A DNA stretch of 62,210 bases from Paludibacter sp. (lineage in GTDB: Bacteria; Bacteroidota; Bacteroidia; Bacteroidales; Paludibacteraceae): positions 1 through 62,210 of the forward strand of contig JAAFGX010000014.1 in the NCBI GenBank assembly GCA_010365115.1, given 5' to 3'. The notes beneath the pieces were generated by a model. It was not told the origin of the DNA. It searched no databases and saw only the letters and a program-made list of their open reading frames with translations. Shown here one piece after another: positions 55,801-62,210 of this stretch. Position 1 is the first letter of the stretch, and each line of letters opens with the position of its first letter. The translations under genes were made by a program, and so were the position numbers.

Positions 55801-56167
55801 CAGCAAACAGTATTGTGGTTTCGAAAACTTTGTTCCATCTGGCAACTACAAGGTTGAAATTTATTACCTTAGCAATGCTCCTATTGTATTGGAATTAAAT
55901 CATTCGTCAATAATTCGAAAGGCCAAAGTCTATCCGAATCCTTTGTTGAAAAACTCAGAGCTAACTTTAAGTAGCGATTTGGTTCGGAGAGAAGGTGTTT
56001 CTGTTGAAATTTATAACTTGTCAGGTATCCGTCAAACCTCAGTATCTGTTGAAAAGGATGATGATAAATTCAGGCTAAATGGTTTTAATTATACAGGTAA
56101 ATATATTCTACGGCTGGTTCAAGATGGCGAAATCAAAGAAACTTATAAAGTAATTGTGGAGAATTAA
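49814..56167 (+). CDS. Giant T9SS surface protein with MBG super-repeats
   Basis: 2117 aa from a GTG start with a clear signal peptide (RKNLLLIIILILSINWLNAQ). Order: N-domain (~20-340); PKD domain (~345-428, FTDTSKVV...YYWDFGDGFG); then three super-repeats of 428, 432 and 429 aa beginning at residues 431, 859 and 1291. Each has one YN-type Ig-like module (PPA-x-L-x-YN ... DYYI-Y) and four MBG modules with the (I/V/E)YG motif. A 13th MBG module starts near 1720, an InlB/Flg_new-type module near 1850-1910 (FEGWYENEDFSG, HLYAKW), and a type A sorting domain at 2036-2117. It is an adhesin-like filament, with ligand unknown. The beta-barrel gene downstream begins 4 nt after the stop. Confidence 0.9.
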   Translation: MRKNLLLIIILILSINWLNAQVNIDTPNLSFSDGSLNGWKLFIGDFYYDNGSTSYIYNWTPKTAAQIGNRISIIGNTSTTSDSIIACSGFYTNPDNKLVARLGVPLAKEGQFPGSAKAAAERMEYSFKVTANTTLLSYKLAAVLRVPPSDVSHLGEERPTYSMEITVKDVNGVSYTLPCSSYSSKADNANTSLTPNSLPCFSSDAGTNAKDYVYQKWISGNIDLSLQIGKTVTINIINHDCLSTSGGTLHAGAHESYGYFWAETKKIELSSFSCENSDATITAPQGFTSYSWKRSDGMPMTVPNPAQPYIVKVDKSLNLEGVVYSCAMDDAKSVCGAITVSTTIIPVKLYPGFSSVAIDAGKIQFTDTSKVVGDIIKNYYWDFGDGFGYSNLKNPIYTYSEFKPFNVKLTITSTKGCDKTVSNNVLPTKELIATITPPANLEYNGQTKDFSATTNIAGLQMNIDYYIRYKNRPGTPFYNSLAAPTTVGDYKATFELSYLSLLKYFMNSVPSKDFSITRAPLTVTVNNVSKIYGQTISLLREGFSQNKSVYSGDKIYELELKCNGLADTSSVGIYTIKADSAIGLGVKNYDIQFVDGTLTVNPKLLNILAVDNSKIYGELINTTGKEFFVALGSMVGNDSISSVTVQCNSFDTLAKVGTDTINVSNANGYRLSNYAINYKPATLLVKRKKITVSAKDLSKVYGTTYTFNGKEFNTDLSLFVGNDSISELQFVSQATPTKAIVSEYSLSITGMSGYRLDNYDINLVNSSFKVTPMPVTISATNSEKEYGDLLKFSGSEFTTDKPLIIGDTVSFIMLKSSGSIETAPIGKYDILPSLAYGAGTLNYNFTYTPGALNVVKKKLIASLNPPAYLGYNAKTKDFTATINVSGLIQNADYYIHYINKPGTPEYNSFIAPSSAGDYTATFKLSSSSLLNYDLTSAPSQDFNITKAPLTITSDDIVKIYGDSININQLKYGFKTDIKPLYGTDRIDELDSISSNGVCYADTVGNYQIIPFRAKGKGIENYEISFVPGKLKVTPKSITIRAVNTIKVYGDSIAQTSQNFYVDVNNLIANDTVLSVILNCSGFIRNATIGNYQIKASNAKGRGLKNYLLSYSEAILQISKKEITVTANAFSKLYGNDYIFTGNEFTTDCTQFVGNDSIASLQLSSDGILKKASVGDYNILINSITGYRLNNYNIKQVNNTLKVTPLPVIITANNITKPYGELFSFVGNEFTTDKPLVNGDEISFAVLKSSGCAEISPVNDYEIFALQAYGVGTTNYDFNYQVGKLSVVRKTLTAKIFPPAYLVYNAQNKEFTASVNIATLAQNTDYYIRYTNKTGTNYYNSFTAPVNVGEYTATFELSGLSELKYSIDVKPSQDFNITKAPLTITADNATKTYGERLNLQNNAFKLNLVSLFGTDIIYGVSFNCKGLADTASVATYPITPIQITGSGIENYDVGFVAGTLAVFPKKLTVRAVDGTKIYGDILFPNIKSFYLDVHELVSNDMVTSVTLVSDGYISAATIGSYKINATNAVGTRLNNYLISYADGNLQVLKKKISVYAKAIYKEYGCEYVFKGDEFEANTSQFVGSDKITGVQLNSQGAQSKASVGEYTLAITNVSGNGIENYDITTQNGILFITPKSIVVIGRDMEKEYGDVLAFSGREFTTDIPMLNGDTISFAFLKSNGTIESASIGIYDIIPAQASGFGSLNYTISYRPGKLKVVQKQLQVTAQNCVKEYGENDPEKRFSVIDKRGVDFQPSIFSGKITRETGERVGEYKITKGTLSVPATYTFTFNDAYLSINKALPTIEPYFSNNEGQFFIADVLGSKNGDNPQGNLNISINQANYNNTIAVKNGFSKCMVSGLPNHMVEAEFNYLGDDNYLPTTKKMNIYAVVYHANGGKLVSAITNFDGSESVKIETPSREDNYIFEGWYENEDFSGVQLRRIPVATYHDVHLYAKWTVSYDDLSIVVLFNQVLAVANPLNRDFLYNSTYKWYKDDVQLESSKQYCGFENFVPSGNYKVEIYYLSNAPIVLELNHSSIIRKAKVYPNPLLKNSELTLSSDLVRREGVSVEIYNLSGIRQTSVSVEKDDDKFRLNGFNYTGKYILRLVQDGEIKETYKVIVEN

Positions 56168-56171
56168 TGTG

Positions 56172-57056
56172 ATGAAGATAAATAAATACATACTGATAGT
56201 TTTATTCTCATTTAGCCTCGTTTCGGGTTTTGCTGAAAAGATCTATTCAGGTCGTGGCCGGCCCGATCACATTATGTTTCATACAACTCCTTCTGTTTCA
56301 CTTTTGAACTATAAGAGTGTAGATTCCAAGAGTACGATAAGTGGAAATATTGGTGCAGGAATTGAATATGCGCATTTCTTTAATAAATACTGGGGATTAA
56401 GTGTTGGTGCTGAAATCACTTCTTTTAGTACGTTTTATACTTTTCACGGGCGGAAAGACTCTTTGGAGTTATTTGATAATTGGAGTTCGAAATATTACAA
56501 ACTAAGACAAAACCTGACAACAAAGGAATTTCAAAAAGTGAGCTATTTAAGTATTCCCCTAAAATTCAATTTCCGTCACAAGTTTACAGATGCTCTCAAC
56601 TTTAATGTATCAGCTGGTGTAGCTTATACAGTATATATGTCTGAAAATAAATCAATTGTTTCAGGAACTATTCACAGAGAAGCATTTTTTCCAGATATTT
56701 ATGTAAATATCGATGAGTTTTATCCTTTAATGTTTGGGAAATTTACTGATTATATCCATCCCAGCAATGAAAAACAATTTAAAAACACCTTGCTTGGAGT
56801 AGCTCAAATGGGTTTTACTTTTAATCTTGCTGACAATTGGAATATGCATACAGAACTTAATTTTCAGTATGGTTTTAAAGATATTAAACTTCGCTCAATT
56901 CCAATTCTTGTTCCTGATGAATACTCAGGTGTAACTGCTACTAAGTATATTGGCGAGATAAAACCAATGTCCTTGGGAATTCGCATTGGAATAGCTTATA
57001 ATTTCGATTTATTTAAGATGGATGATTGCAACTGTCATGGCAAATGGGTTTATTGA
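56172..57056 (+). CDS. Outer-membrane beta-barrel protein (porin/PorT-like)
   Basis: 294 aa from ATG 56172; upstream in-frame codons overlap the previous gene and are rejected. Signal peptide KINKYILIVLFSFSLVSGF, then antiparallel beta strands with alternating hydrophobics (LNFNVSAGVAYTVYM, MGFTFNLADNWNMHTELNF, SLGIRIGIAYNFDLF). The start lies 4 nt after the giant cargo gene stop, so they are translationally linked. It may anchor or help export the giant protein, an inference by comparison with cargo-barrel pairs. It ends with a cysteine-containing tail, DDCNCHGKWVY. Confidence 0.8.
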   Translation: MKINKYILIVLFSFSLVSGFAEKIYSGRGRPDHIMFHTTPSVSLLNYKSVDSKSTISGNIGAGIEYAHFFNKYWGLSVGAEITSFSTFYTFHGRKDSLELFDNWSSKYYKLRQNLTTKEFQKVSYLSIPLKFNFRHKFTDALNFNVSAGVAYTVYMSENKSIVSGTIHREAFFPDIYVNIDEFYPLMFGKFTDYIHPSNEKQFKNTLLGVAQMGFTFNLADNWNMHTELNFQYGFKDIKLRSIPILVPDEYSGVTATKYIGEIKPMSLGIRIGIAYNFDLFKMDDCNCHGKWVY

Positions 57057-57078
57057 TAAAATTAACCTCAAAAAAAAA

Positions 57079-57109
57079 CGTGAACCGATTCATCTCGATT
57101 CACGCTTTT
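57079..57109 (+). terminator. Terminator after the beta-barrel gene
   Basis: CGTGAA (57079-57084) pairs with TTCACG around CCGATTCATCTCGA, with A tract upstream and CTTTTCTT downstream. Confidence 0.6.
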
Positions 57110-57114
57110 CTTAA

Positions 57115-57149
57115 GCCCCTCTCCTCAAGGAGAGGGGTTTGGGGTGAGG
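57115..57149. repeat. Dispersed palindromic element abutting the gcvP stop
   Basis: CCCCTCTCC-TCAA-GGAGAGGGG, followed by TTTGGGGTGAGG, is the inverse of the element at 14017-14071. It ends exactly at the gcvP stop codon. Confidence 0.7.
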
Positions 57150-59981
57150 TTATTGACAGCTGCACACCAGATTTCTGTCACCGTATCCGTTATCTACCCG
57201 TGCCACATTTACCCAAAATTTATTCTCAGCCACCCATTGCGTTGGGTAAGCAGCTTTCGTTCTGCTGTATGGGTGATTCCATTCGTCCGAAACAATTGTA
57301 TATTCAGGATGTGGAGCGTTGAGCAAAACATTGTCTGTTTTGTCGGCAGTACCGTTTTCGATTTCTTTAATTTCATCAAATATCTGCAACATTGTGTCCG
57401 CAAATCGATTCAATTCTGCCAATGATTCACTTTCGGTGGGTTCTATCATCAACGTTCCGTGAACAGGGAATGAAAGAGTAGGAGCATGGAAGCCATAATC
57501 CATCAGTCGTTTGGCAATGTCCGATTCCGTTACGCCGGAAGTAGCTTTGAAATTGCGGGCTTCCAGAATTAATTCATGTCCAACCCGTCCATTTTCTCCA
57601 GTATAAAGTATGCCATAACTGTCTTTCAAGCGTGCAGCCAGGTAATTTGCATTTAAAATGGCAATTTTCGTAGCACGGGTCAATCCTTCCTCGCCCATCA
57701 TTCTAATGTAACCGTAAGTAATTGCAGCCACACTTGCACTTCCGTAAGGTGCAGCCGAAACGGTGTTTTCTCCAAAAGTTTTGCTTGGTAAAAATTCTGC
57801 CAGATGCGCTGCCACGCAAATAGGACCAACACCCGGACCACCGCCGCCATGAGGAATAGCAAAGGTTTTGTGCAAGTTCAGATGGCAAACATCAGCTCCG
57901 ATAGTTCCTGGATTTGTAAGTCCGACCTGCGCATTCATATTCGCACCATCCATATAAACCTGTCCACCGTTGTGATGAATTGTTTCGCACATTTCTTTAA
58001 TATGTGCTTCAAAAATTCCATGAGTAGAAGGATACGTAATCATACATCCTGCCAACGAATCTTTATTTGCAACTGCTTTTTCGTTCCAATCGTTCAAGTC
58101 TGTATTACCATTTTCATCACATTTAACTACCACAATAATAAAGCCCGCTTGAACGGCACTGGCTGGGTTGGTTCCGTGTGCTGACGCCGGAATTAATAGA
58201 GTATTACGTTGAGGTTCGCCAATAGATTTGAAATAAGAACGGATGGTCATCAATCCCGCATATTCACCAGCAGCTCCTGAGTTGGGTTGAAGGCTGCAAG
58301 CTGCAAATCCAGTAATAGAATTCAGATAATTCTCCAGTTCAAAGATCATTTCATTATATCCTTCGGTTTGATCATTTGGTGCCAACGGGTGAATTCCGCC
58401 AAATTCAGCACGACTTAACGGCAATAATTCTGATGCGGCATTTAGCTTCATGGTGCATGATCCTAACGAAATCATGGAGTGAGTCAACGATATATCGCGG
58501 CGTTCGAGTTTCTTTATATACCGCATCATTTCGGTTTCGCTGTGATAGTTGTTGAAAACTTCGTGAGTTAAATAGGTAGAAGTGCGTTCCAAACTTTCGT
58601 CGAACGATTTTAAATCTACCAAATCATCTTCATCCGCATAAACTGGTGCATTGTCAACTGCCGTTGCCAAAATTTCTATCAATGCATTTACATCATCAAT
58701 GTCTGTTGTTTCGTCAAAACTAATTCCCACAGCACCAGTTTCGAAGTAATGAAAATTCACTTCGTATTCCAATGCAATTTCTTTAAATGATTCTGCTGTA
58801 ATTTCTTCGGGCAAATTGATTTTCAGCGTGTCAAAAAAGTTTTCGTTTTCTTGTGAATATCCGTATACAGGTAGAATCTCGTTGATATAGGTGGCAATGG
58901 TATGAATCTGTTGTGCTATTGCTTTTATGCCCTTTCCGCCATGATACACGGTGTACATTCCCGCCATAGAAGCTAGCAACGCCTGAGCGGTACAAATATT
59001 CGAAGTGGCTTTTTCGCGTTTGATATGTTGCTCACGCGTTTGCAATGCCATGCGAAATGCCGTTTTTCCGTTCACATCTTTACTTATTCCAATAATTCGA
59101 CCCGGCATATCACGTTTAAACTCTTCGCGTGTTGCAAAATAAGCTGCCGATGGACCTCCAAATCCCATTGGAATTCCCCAGCGTTGAGTCGATCCAAAAA
59201 CAATATCCGCACCCCATTCGCCCGGAGATGTCAACAAAGCAAGACTTAAAATGTCTGCTGCTACAGATACTTTGCAACCAATAGCATGAGCTTCTGTTAA
59301 AAATTCGGTGTAGTTTTCAATGTTACCGTTTGCATTTGGATATTGAATAATTGCTCCAAAATGTTTCGGTGTAAATTTTAATTCCGCAAAATCCCCAATC
59401 TCAAGTTGAATGCCTTGGGCCTCAGCTCTTGTGTGGAGTACCGCTAAAGTTGATGCATAGGTTGATTGATCAACAAAAAGGATGTTTGCTTCGTTTTTTA
59501 CCTGTTCGCGACTTCGTAAATTCATCATCATAGTGGCAGCTTCGGCAGCAGCAGTGGCTTCGTCTAGTAATGAAGCATTGGCAAGCGGCATGCCTGTGAA
59601 ATCACAAACAGCGGTTTGGAAATTTAATAAAGCTTCAAGTCGACCTTGTGAAATTTCTGCTTGGTAAGGAGTGTACGATGTATACCAGGATGGATTCTCA
59701 AAAATATTGCGTTGAATTACAGCAGGAGTACAAGTGTCGAACCAGCCTTGTCCGATATAAGAGGTGAAAAGTTTATTTTTTGAAGCAATTTCAGCAATAT
59801 GTTCAGCATATTGTCTTTCTGAAAGTGGTACGGGTAGTTCAATTGTTTTGGTTAACCGAATAGAAGCTGGTATGGTTTGATCGATTAAAGTATCAAGGTT
59901 ATCAACACCAATAGTTTGAAACATAATGGTTTCATCTTGTTGAGATATACCAATGTGACGGTTTTGGAGCATGTCTTTCAT
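57150..59981 (-). CDS. gcvP: Glycine dehydrogenase (decarboxylating), P protein
   Basis: 943 aa, the single-chain form with two homologous halves. PLP-binding lysine lies in LNLHKTFAIPHGGGGPGVG, and SLGSCTMKLNA and GFAACSLQPNSGAAGEYAGL are diagnostic. P protein decarboxylates glycine and passes the aminomethyl group to H protein in the glycine cleavage system. H and T protein genes are not in the window. Its promoter (TACTTTTG, minus strand) is 28 nt before the start. Confidence 0.97.
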   Translation of the reverse strand: MKDMLQNRHIGISQQDETIMFQTIGVDNLDTLIDQTIPASIRLTKTIELPVPLSERQYAEHIAEIASKNKLFTSYIGQGWFDTCTPAVIQRNIFENPSWYTSYTPYQAEISQGRLEALLNFQTAVCDFTGMPLANASLLDEATAAAEAATMMMNLRSREQVKNEANILFVDQSTYASTLAVLHTRAEAQGIQLEIGDFAELKFTPKHFGAIIQYPNANGNIENYTEFLTEAHAIGCKVSVAADILSLALLTSPGEWGADIVFGSTQRWGIPMGFGGPSAAYFATREEFKRDMPGRIIGISKDVNGKTAFRMALQTREQHIKREKATSNICTAQALLASMAGMYTVYHGGKGIKAIAQQIHTIATYINEILPVYGYSQENENFFDTLKINLPEEITAESFKEIALEYEVNFHYFETGAVGISFDETTDIDDVNALIEILATAVDNAPVYADEDDLVDLKSFDESLERTSTYLTHEVFNNYHSETEMMRYIKKLERRDISLTHSMISLGSCTMKLNAASELLPLSRAEFGGIHPLAPNDQTEGYNEMIFELENYLNSITGFAACSLQPNSGAAGEYAGLMTIRSYFKSIGEPQRNTLLIPASAHGTNPASAVQAGFIIVVVKCDENGNTDLNDWNEKAVANKDSLAGCMITYPSTHGIFEAHIKEMCETIHHNGGQVYMDGANMNAQVGLTNPGTIGADVCHLNLHKTFAIPHGGGGPGVGPICVAAHLAEFLPSKTFGENTVSAAPYGSASVAAITYGYIRMMGEEGLTRATKIAILNANYLAARLKDSYGILYTGENGRVGHELILEARNFKATSGVTESDIAKRLMDYGFHAPTLSFPVHGTLMIEPTESESLAELNRFADTMLQIFDEIKEIENGTADKTDNVLLNAPHPEYTIVSDEWNHPYSRTKAAYPTQWVAENKFWVNVARVDNGYGDRNLVCSCQ

Positions 59982-60346
59982 GACGGATAAATTTTATTTT
60001 TTTGTGCCCCAAAAGTACTTTTTTTCTTTTGTAAATCGTCACAATATCAACTAAAAGATATCAACAAAATTTATCTTTTTTTAATGAGTTTCAAGTTGTA
60101 ACTTTTAGATTGATTTAATGATAGATAGAACATAAAACGGATTAAATATAATCATTTTCTCATCTTGAATTAAAGTTGCCTGATAAAAATATTAAACAAT
60201 AGCTTACTTTTAATGCGACTATTAAATGATATTATCATTAACAAACTACACAGGTAATACTTCAGTGAAAGGAAGAGAAAATTTCATGAACAAATACCCA
60301 TTTATAAACTTGAAAATGACAAAAAAGAATAAACTGAGTTAGGATT
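59982..60346. other. Noncoding region upstream of gcvP
   Basis: On the minus strand TACTTTTG (plus CAAAAGTA 60010-60017) is the gcvP -7 element, and TTGTGACG about 27 nt upstream the probable -33 region. Nothing else was recognised; no glycine riboswitch signature was seen between promoter and gene, and the leader is too short to hold one. Confidence 0.5.
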
Positions 60347-61270
60347 TTAAATCAAATTCAATACATTTTGTTTGTCGTTATGGAGCTGTTCCACTAATTC
60401 TTCCACAGAGTTAAATTTAATTTCATCACGTATTTTTTTGATAAAATCAATTTTAATCTTTTCGCTGTAAATATCTGTATCGAAATCAATAATGTGAACT
60501 TCGATGCTAATATTCTCTCCATTGTTCAATGTAGGGCGGTTTCCGATATTCAACATCCCTTTGTAAGCAGTATTTTTCCAGTGTACACGAACGGCATATA
60601 CTCCTATTGCCGGAATTAACTTCTGAGAGTCTTCTGGCTTTATATTGGCTGTTGGGAATCCTATCTTTTTGCCAACATTAAATCCATTAATCACATCTCC
60701 GAAAATGGAATATTCGTATGTCAATAATCGGTTTGCCTTTTCAATATCCCCGGTATTAATTGCCGAACGTATAGTCGACGAACTTATATGATAATCGGAA
60801 TCGGTGGAGAAGTAGTTTGCTTCTATTACATTCAATCCCAACTCTTTTCCAAATTGTTTGTATTCATTTATTCCATCCATTCTGTTGTGTCCAAATCTGT
60901 GATCGTGCCCTACCAATAATGTCTGTACATTAAATTTATCGCGAAGAATTAATTTGAGGAAATCGAATGCTGAAAGCTTTGCCATTTCAATTGTAAAGTC
61001 GAGTACAATGCATTCATCGATACCGGTGGATTCCAATTGAATTAATTTTTCTGAAAAAGTAGTGATCAGCTGTGTTTGAAATTCCGAATGCAATACTTTA
61101 CGGGGATGTGTGGAAAAAGTAATAACCACACTATTTAAATTTTGAGATGCAGCTATTGTTTTAAGTTCTTCGATTAAAAATCGGTGACCGACATGTAAAC
61201 CATCGAAAAATCCAACAGTTGCCACGCAGGGTGAATAATTTTTTTCTTCTGGCTTAGATATAATTTGCAT
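60347..61270 (-). CDS. ribF: Bifunctional riboflavin kinase / FAD synthetase
   Basis: 307 aa from ATG 61270; three upstream codons are rejected. N-terminal FAD synthetase part with GFFDGLHVGHRFLIEEL (nucleotidyltransferase HxGH), LVGHDHRFGHNR and SSSTIRSAI. C-terminal riboflavin kinase part with VGKKIGFPTANIK and GMLNIGNRPT. It makes FMN and FAD. The HAD gene precedes it by 27 nt, and both likely share a promoter near 62011-62018. Confidence 0.94.
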   Translation of the reverse strand: MQIISKPEEKNYSPCVATVGFFDGLHVGHRFLIEELKTIAASQNLNSVVITFSTHPRKVLHSEFQTQLITTFSEKLIQLESTGIDECIVLDFTIEMAKLSAFDFLKLILRDKFNVQTLLVGHDHRFGHNRMDGINEYKQFGKELGLNVIEANYFSTDSDYHISSSTIRSAINTGDIEKANRLLTYEYSIFGDVINGFNVGKKIGFPTANIKPEDSQKLIPAIGVYAVRVHWKNTAYKGMLNIGNRPTLNNGENISIEVHIIDFDTDIYSEKIKIDFIKKIRDEIKFNSVEELVEQLHNDKQNVLNLI

Positions 61271-61297
61271 AAAAAACAAGTTGTTAATAACTGGTTG

Positions 61298-61942
61298 TCA
61301 TTCAAAGGTAATGAAAGTTTTATCGTTTAGCAAAAAACTTAAATCTTCATCTTCTTTCACCAAATAAGTTTGGATACCAAGTTTGTTGGCCTGCTCAATA
61401 TTTTTCAGCCCATCATCGAGAAACAAAAATTGGTTTGGTTCACCTTGTTCATTGTGAAGTAATTTTACGAAAATCTCAGCATCTGGTTTTACCATTTTCA
61501 TTTCATACGATAAATAAAAAGCGTCAAAATAATCGGATATTGTTTTGCCTTCTTTAGCAAATTCGGCCGATGCGCTCACCTCTAAATGCAATGGATTTGT
61601 ATTGCTAAGTAAAATTAAGCGGTATTTCTTTTTTAATTCTGTAAGTATTTTTAATTTTTCAATGGGGATGTCGCATAAAAAAGAGCACCAAGTTTGGTCA
61701 ATCTGATTGTCGGTAATAGGTTTTGTCCCAAATTTACGGATTTCGTTTCTGAATTCATCTATTCCAATATGTCCTTTTTCAAAAGAAAGAAAAAAACCTG
61801 ATTGACCGAAATTACTTAAATAATTCTCTATATCCGGTATGCCTAACTGTTTGAAGTTCAAAATGCATTGTGGTAAATCGAGGTTAATAAGAACGCCTCC
61901 AAGGTCGAAGATAATGGTGGAAATATTACTAAATTGTTTCAT
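61298..61942 (-). CDS. HAD-superfamily hydrolase
   Basis: 214 aa. Motif I DLGGVLINLD (catalytic Asp in IIFDLGG), motif II LLSNTN, motif III Lys in KMVKPDAEIF, and motif IV FLDDGLKNIEQA, with an alpha-helical C1 cap. It belongs to the YihX/epoxide hydrolase-like HAD group that removes phosphate from sugar phosphates or FMN. Its position before ribF would suit a flavin nucleotide phosphatase, but this is only a guess. Confidence 0.87.
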   Translation of the reverse strand: MKQFSNISTIIFDLGGVLINLDLPQCILNFKQLGIPDIENYLSNFGQSGFFLSFEKGHIGIDEFRNEIRKFGTKPITDNQIDQTWCSFLCDIPIEKLKILTELKKKYRLILLSNTNPLHLEVSASAEFAKEGKTISDYFDAFYLSYEMKMVKPDAEIFVKLLHNEQGEPNQFLFLDDGLKNIEQANKLGIQTYLVKEDEDLSFLLNDKTFITFE

Positions 61943-61969
61943 TTGATATAAAAAAAGTTGCAGATAATT

Positions 61970-61999
61970 TTTGCAGAATGGTAAAATTTACTACTTTTG
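61970..61999 (+). promoter_or_regulatory. Promoter facing the tRNA-like tandem repeat
   Basis: TTTG (61970-61973) and TACTTTTG (61992-61999) are 18 nt apart, a very good -33/-7 pair 53 nt before the tRNA-like repeat. On the minus strand TATCTTTG (plus CAAAGATA 62011-62018) drives the HAD-ribF genes, so the region is a divergent promoter. Confidence 0.7.
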
Positions 62000-62051
62000 C
62001 ATTCGCTTTGCAAAGATACATATTTTTTCAATAAGTATTTGAGCAAAAATG

Positions 62052-62210
62052 GGGCCTATAGCTCAGTTGGTTAGTAGCACCTGACTCTCCCGATAGCTAT
62101 CGGGACAGGGGGTAACAAAGGAAAAGAGTTTTTTTAGATTTTATATATTGCGGGCCTATAGCTCAGTTGGTTAGTAGCACCTGACTCTCCCGATAGCTAT
62201 CGGGACAGGG
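62052..62210 (+). repeat. Two tandem tRNA 5' halves carrying an 18-bp palindrome
   Basis: The 59-nt sequence starting GGGCCTATAGCTCAGTTGG occurs at 62052-62110 and again at 62152-62210, period 100. It begins like a tRNA (acceptor GGGCCTA, D-arm GCTCAGTTGGTTAG), continues into an anticodon-stem-like CCTGACTC, and then has TCCCGATAGCTATCGGGA (62088-62105) instead of a normal anticodon loop. The first copy has no T-arm or 3' acceptor; it runs into GGTAACAAAGG, AAAAGAG and TTTTTTT. The second is cut by the window end. Not counted as a functional tRNA. Confidence 0.75.

Noticed and set aside
57026..57425. Plus-strand open frames over the 3' end of gcvP
   Set aside because: Shadow of gcvP and of the palindromic element.
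59982..60346. Glycine riboswitch before gcvP
   Set aside because: Only about 20 nt separate the promoter from the start codon, and no aptamer-like structure was seen.
62052..62210. Functional tRNA-Ile or similar
   Set aside because: The anticodon loop is replaced by a palindrome and the first copy has no T-arm or 3' acceptor strand.

Overview
The window looks like a chromosomal segment of a type IX secretion (T9SS)-bearing Bacteroidales bacterium, probably Paludibacter- or Dysgonomonas-like (genus is inference). The evidence is as follows. Promoters have the Bacteroidetes -7 element TAnnTTTG. Secreted proteins end in T9SS type A or type B sorting domains. The window carries a PorP/SprF protein and a TonB receptor with a CarboxypepD_reg-like N-terminus. 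The order tRNA-tuf-tRNA(Trp)-secE-nusG-rplKAJL-rpoBC is also typical. DNA is AT-rich, and spacers carry dispersed palindromic repeats. I see no CRISPR array, insertion sequence, rRNA gene or replication origin.

Layout. 1-3.8 kb: the 3' end of a T9SS cargo gene, a 54-aa small protein, a HipB/HipA-like toxin-antitoxin pair with an unknown third gene, and inverted GGTCTCCGACCC-type repeats on both sides. 3.8-18.5 kb: a XerC/D-type recombinase, a ribosome hibernation factor, four tRNAs (Thr-TGT, Tyr-GTA, Gly-TCC, Thr-GGT), EF-Tu, tRNA-Trp, secE, nusG, four ribosomal protein genes, and rpoB and rpoC with a terminator-like attenuator before rpoB. 18.6-22.4 kb (minus strand): a TrmN6-like tRNA methyltransferase, an exported Spy-like/low-complexity protein, a DEDDh exonuclease and the sliding clamp gene dnaN.

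22.5-29.5 kb is an arsenic island of two ArsR-controlled units. Unit 1 (arsR, thioredoxin, ArsF-like, ArsG-like, ArsP-like permease, DUF4010 membrane protein) has the make-up expected for aromatic or organic arsenicals. Unit 2 (arsR, thioredoxin-type arsC, DUF3147 membrane protein, acr3) reduces arsenate and exports arsenite. Both arsR promoters have the same layout: a dyad that places the -7 element in its spacer.

29.6-35.2 kb (minus): gltX followed by glycan genes (GT4, UDP-GlcNAc 2-epimerase, methyltransferase, GT2). 35.5-39.4 kb: an unknown 178-aa protein, a TonB-dependent receptor and a DUF2271-like exported protein with a TGAT motif. 39.5-41.9 kb (minus): ribosomal protein S1 with unusual acidic extensions. 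42.5-48.1 kb: three repeat-rich secreted proteins and a PorP/SprF protein. Only the third secreted protein has a type B sorting domain, and the first two end in a shared IYH(Q/N) tail. 48.3 kb (minus): a DUF6261-like protein. 49.8-57.1 kb: a 2117-aa T9SS adhesin with a third-order MBG super-repeat, and its outer-membrane beta-barrel neighbour. The first adhesin gene and this giant gene share a conserved leader of about 290 nt. 57.1-61.9 kb (minus): gcvP, ribF and a HAD phosphatase. The window ends in two tandem tRNA 5' halves interrupted by an 18-bp palindrome.

All family assignments come from reading the sequence and remembered family knowledge; no database search was run.
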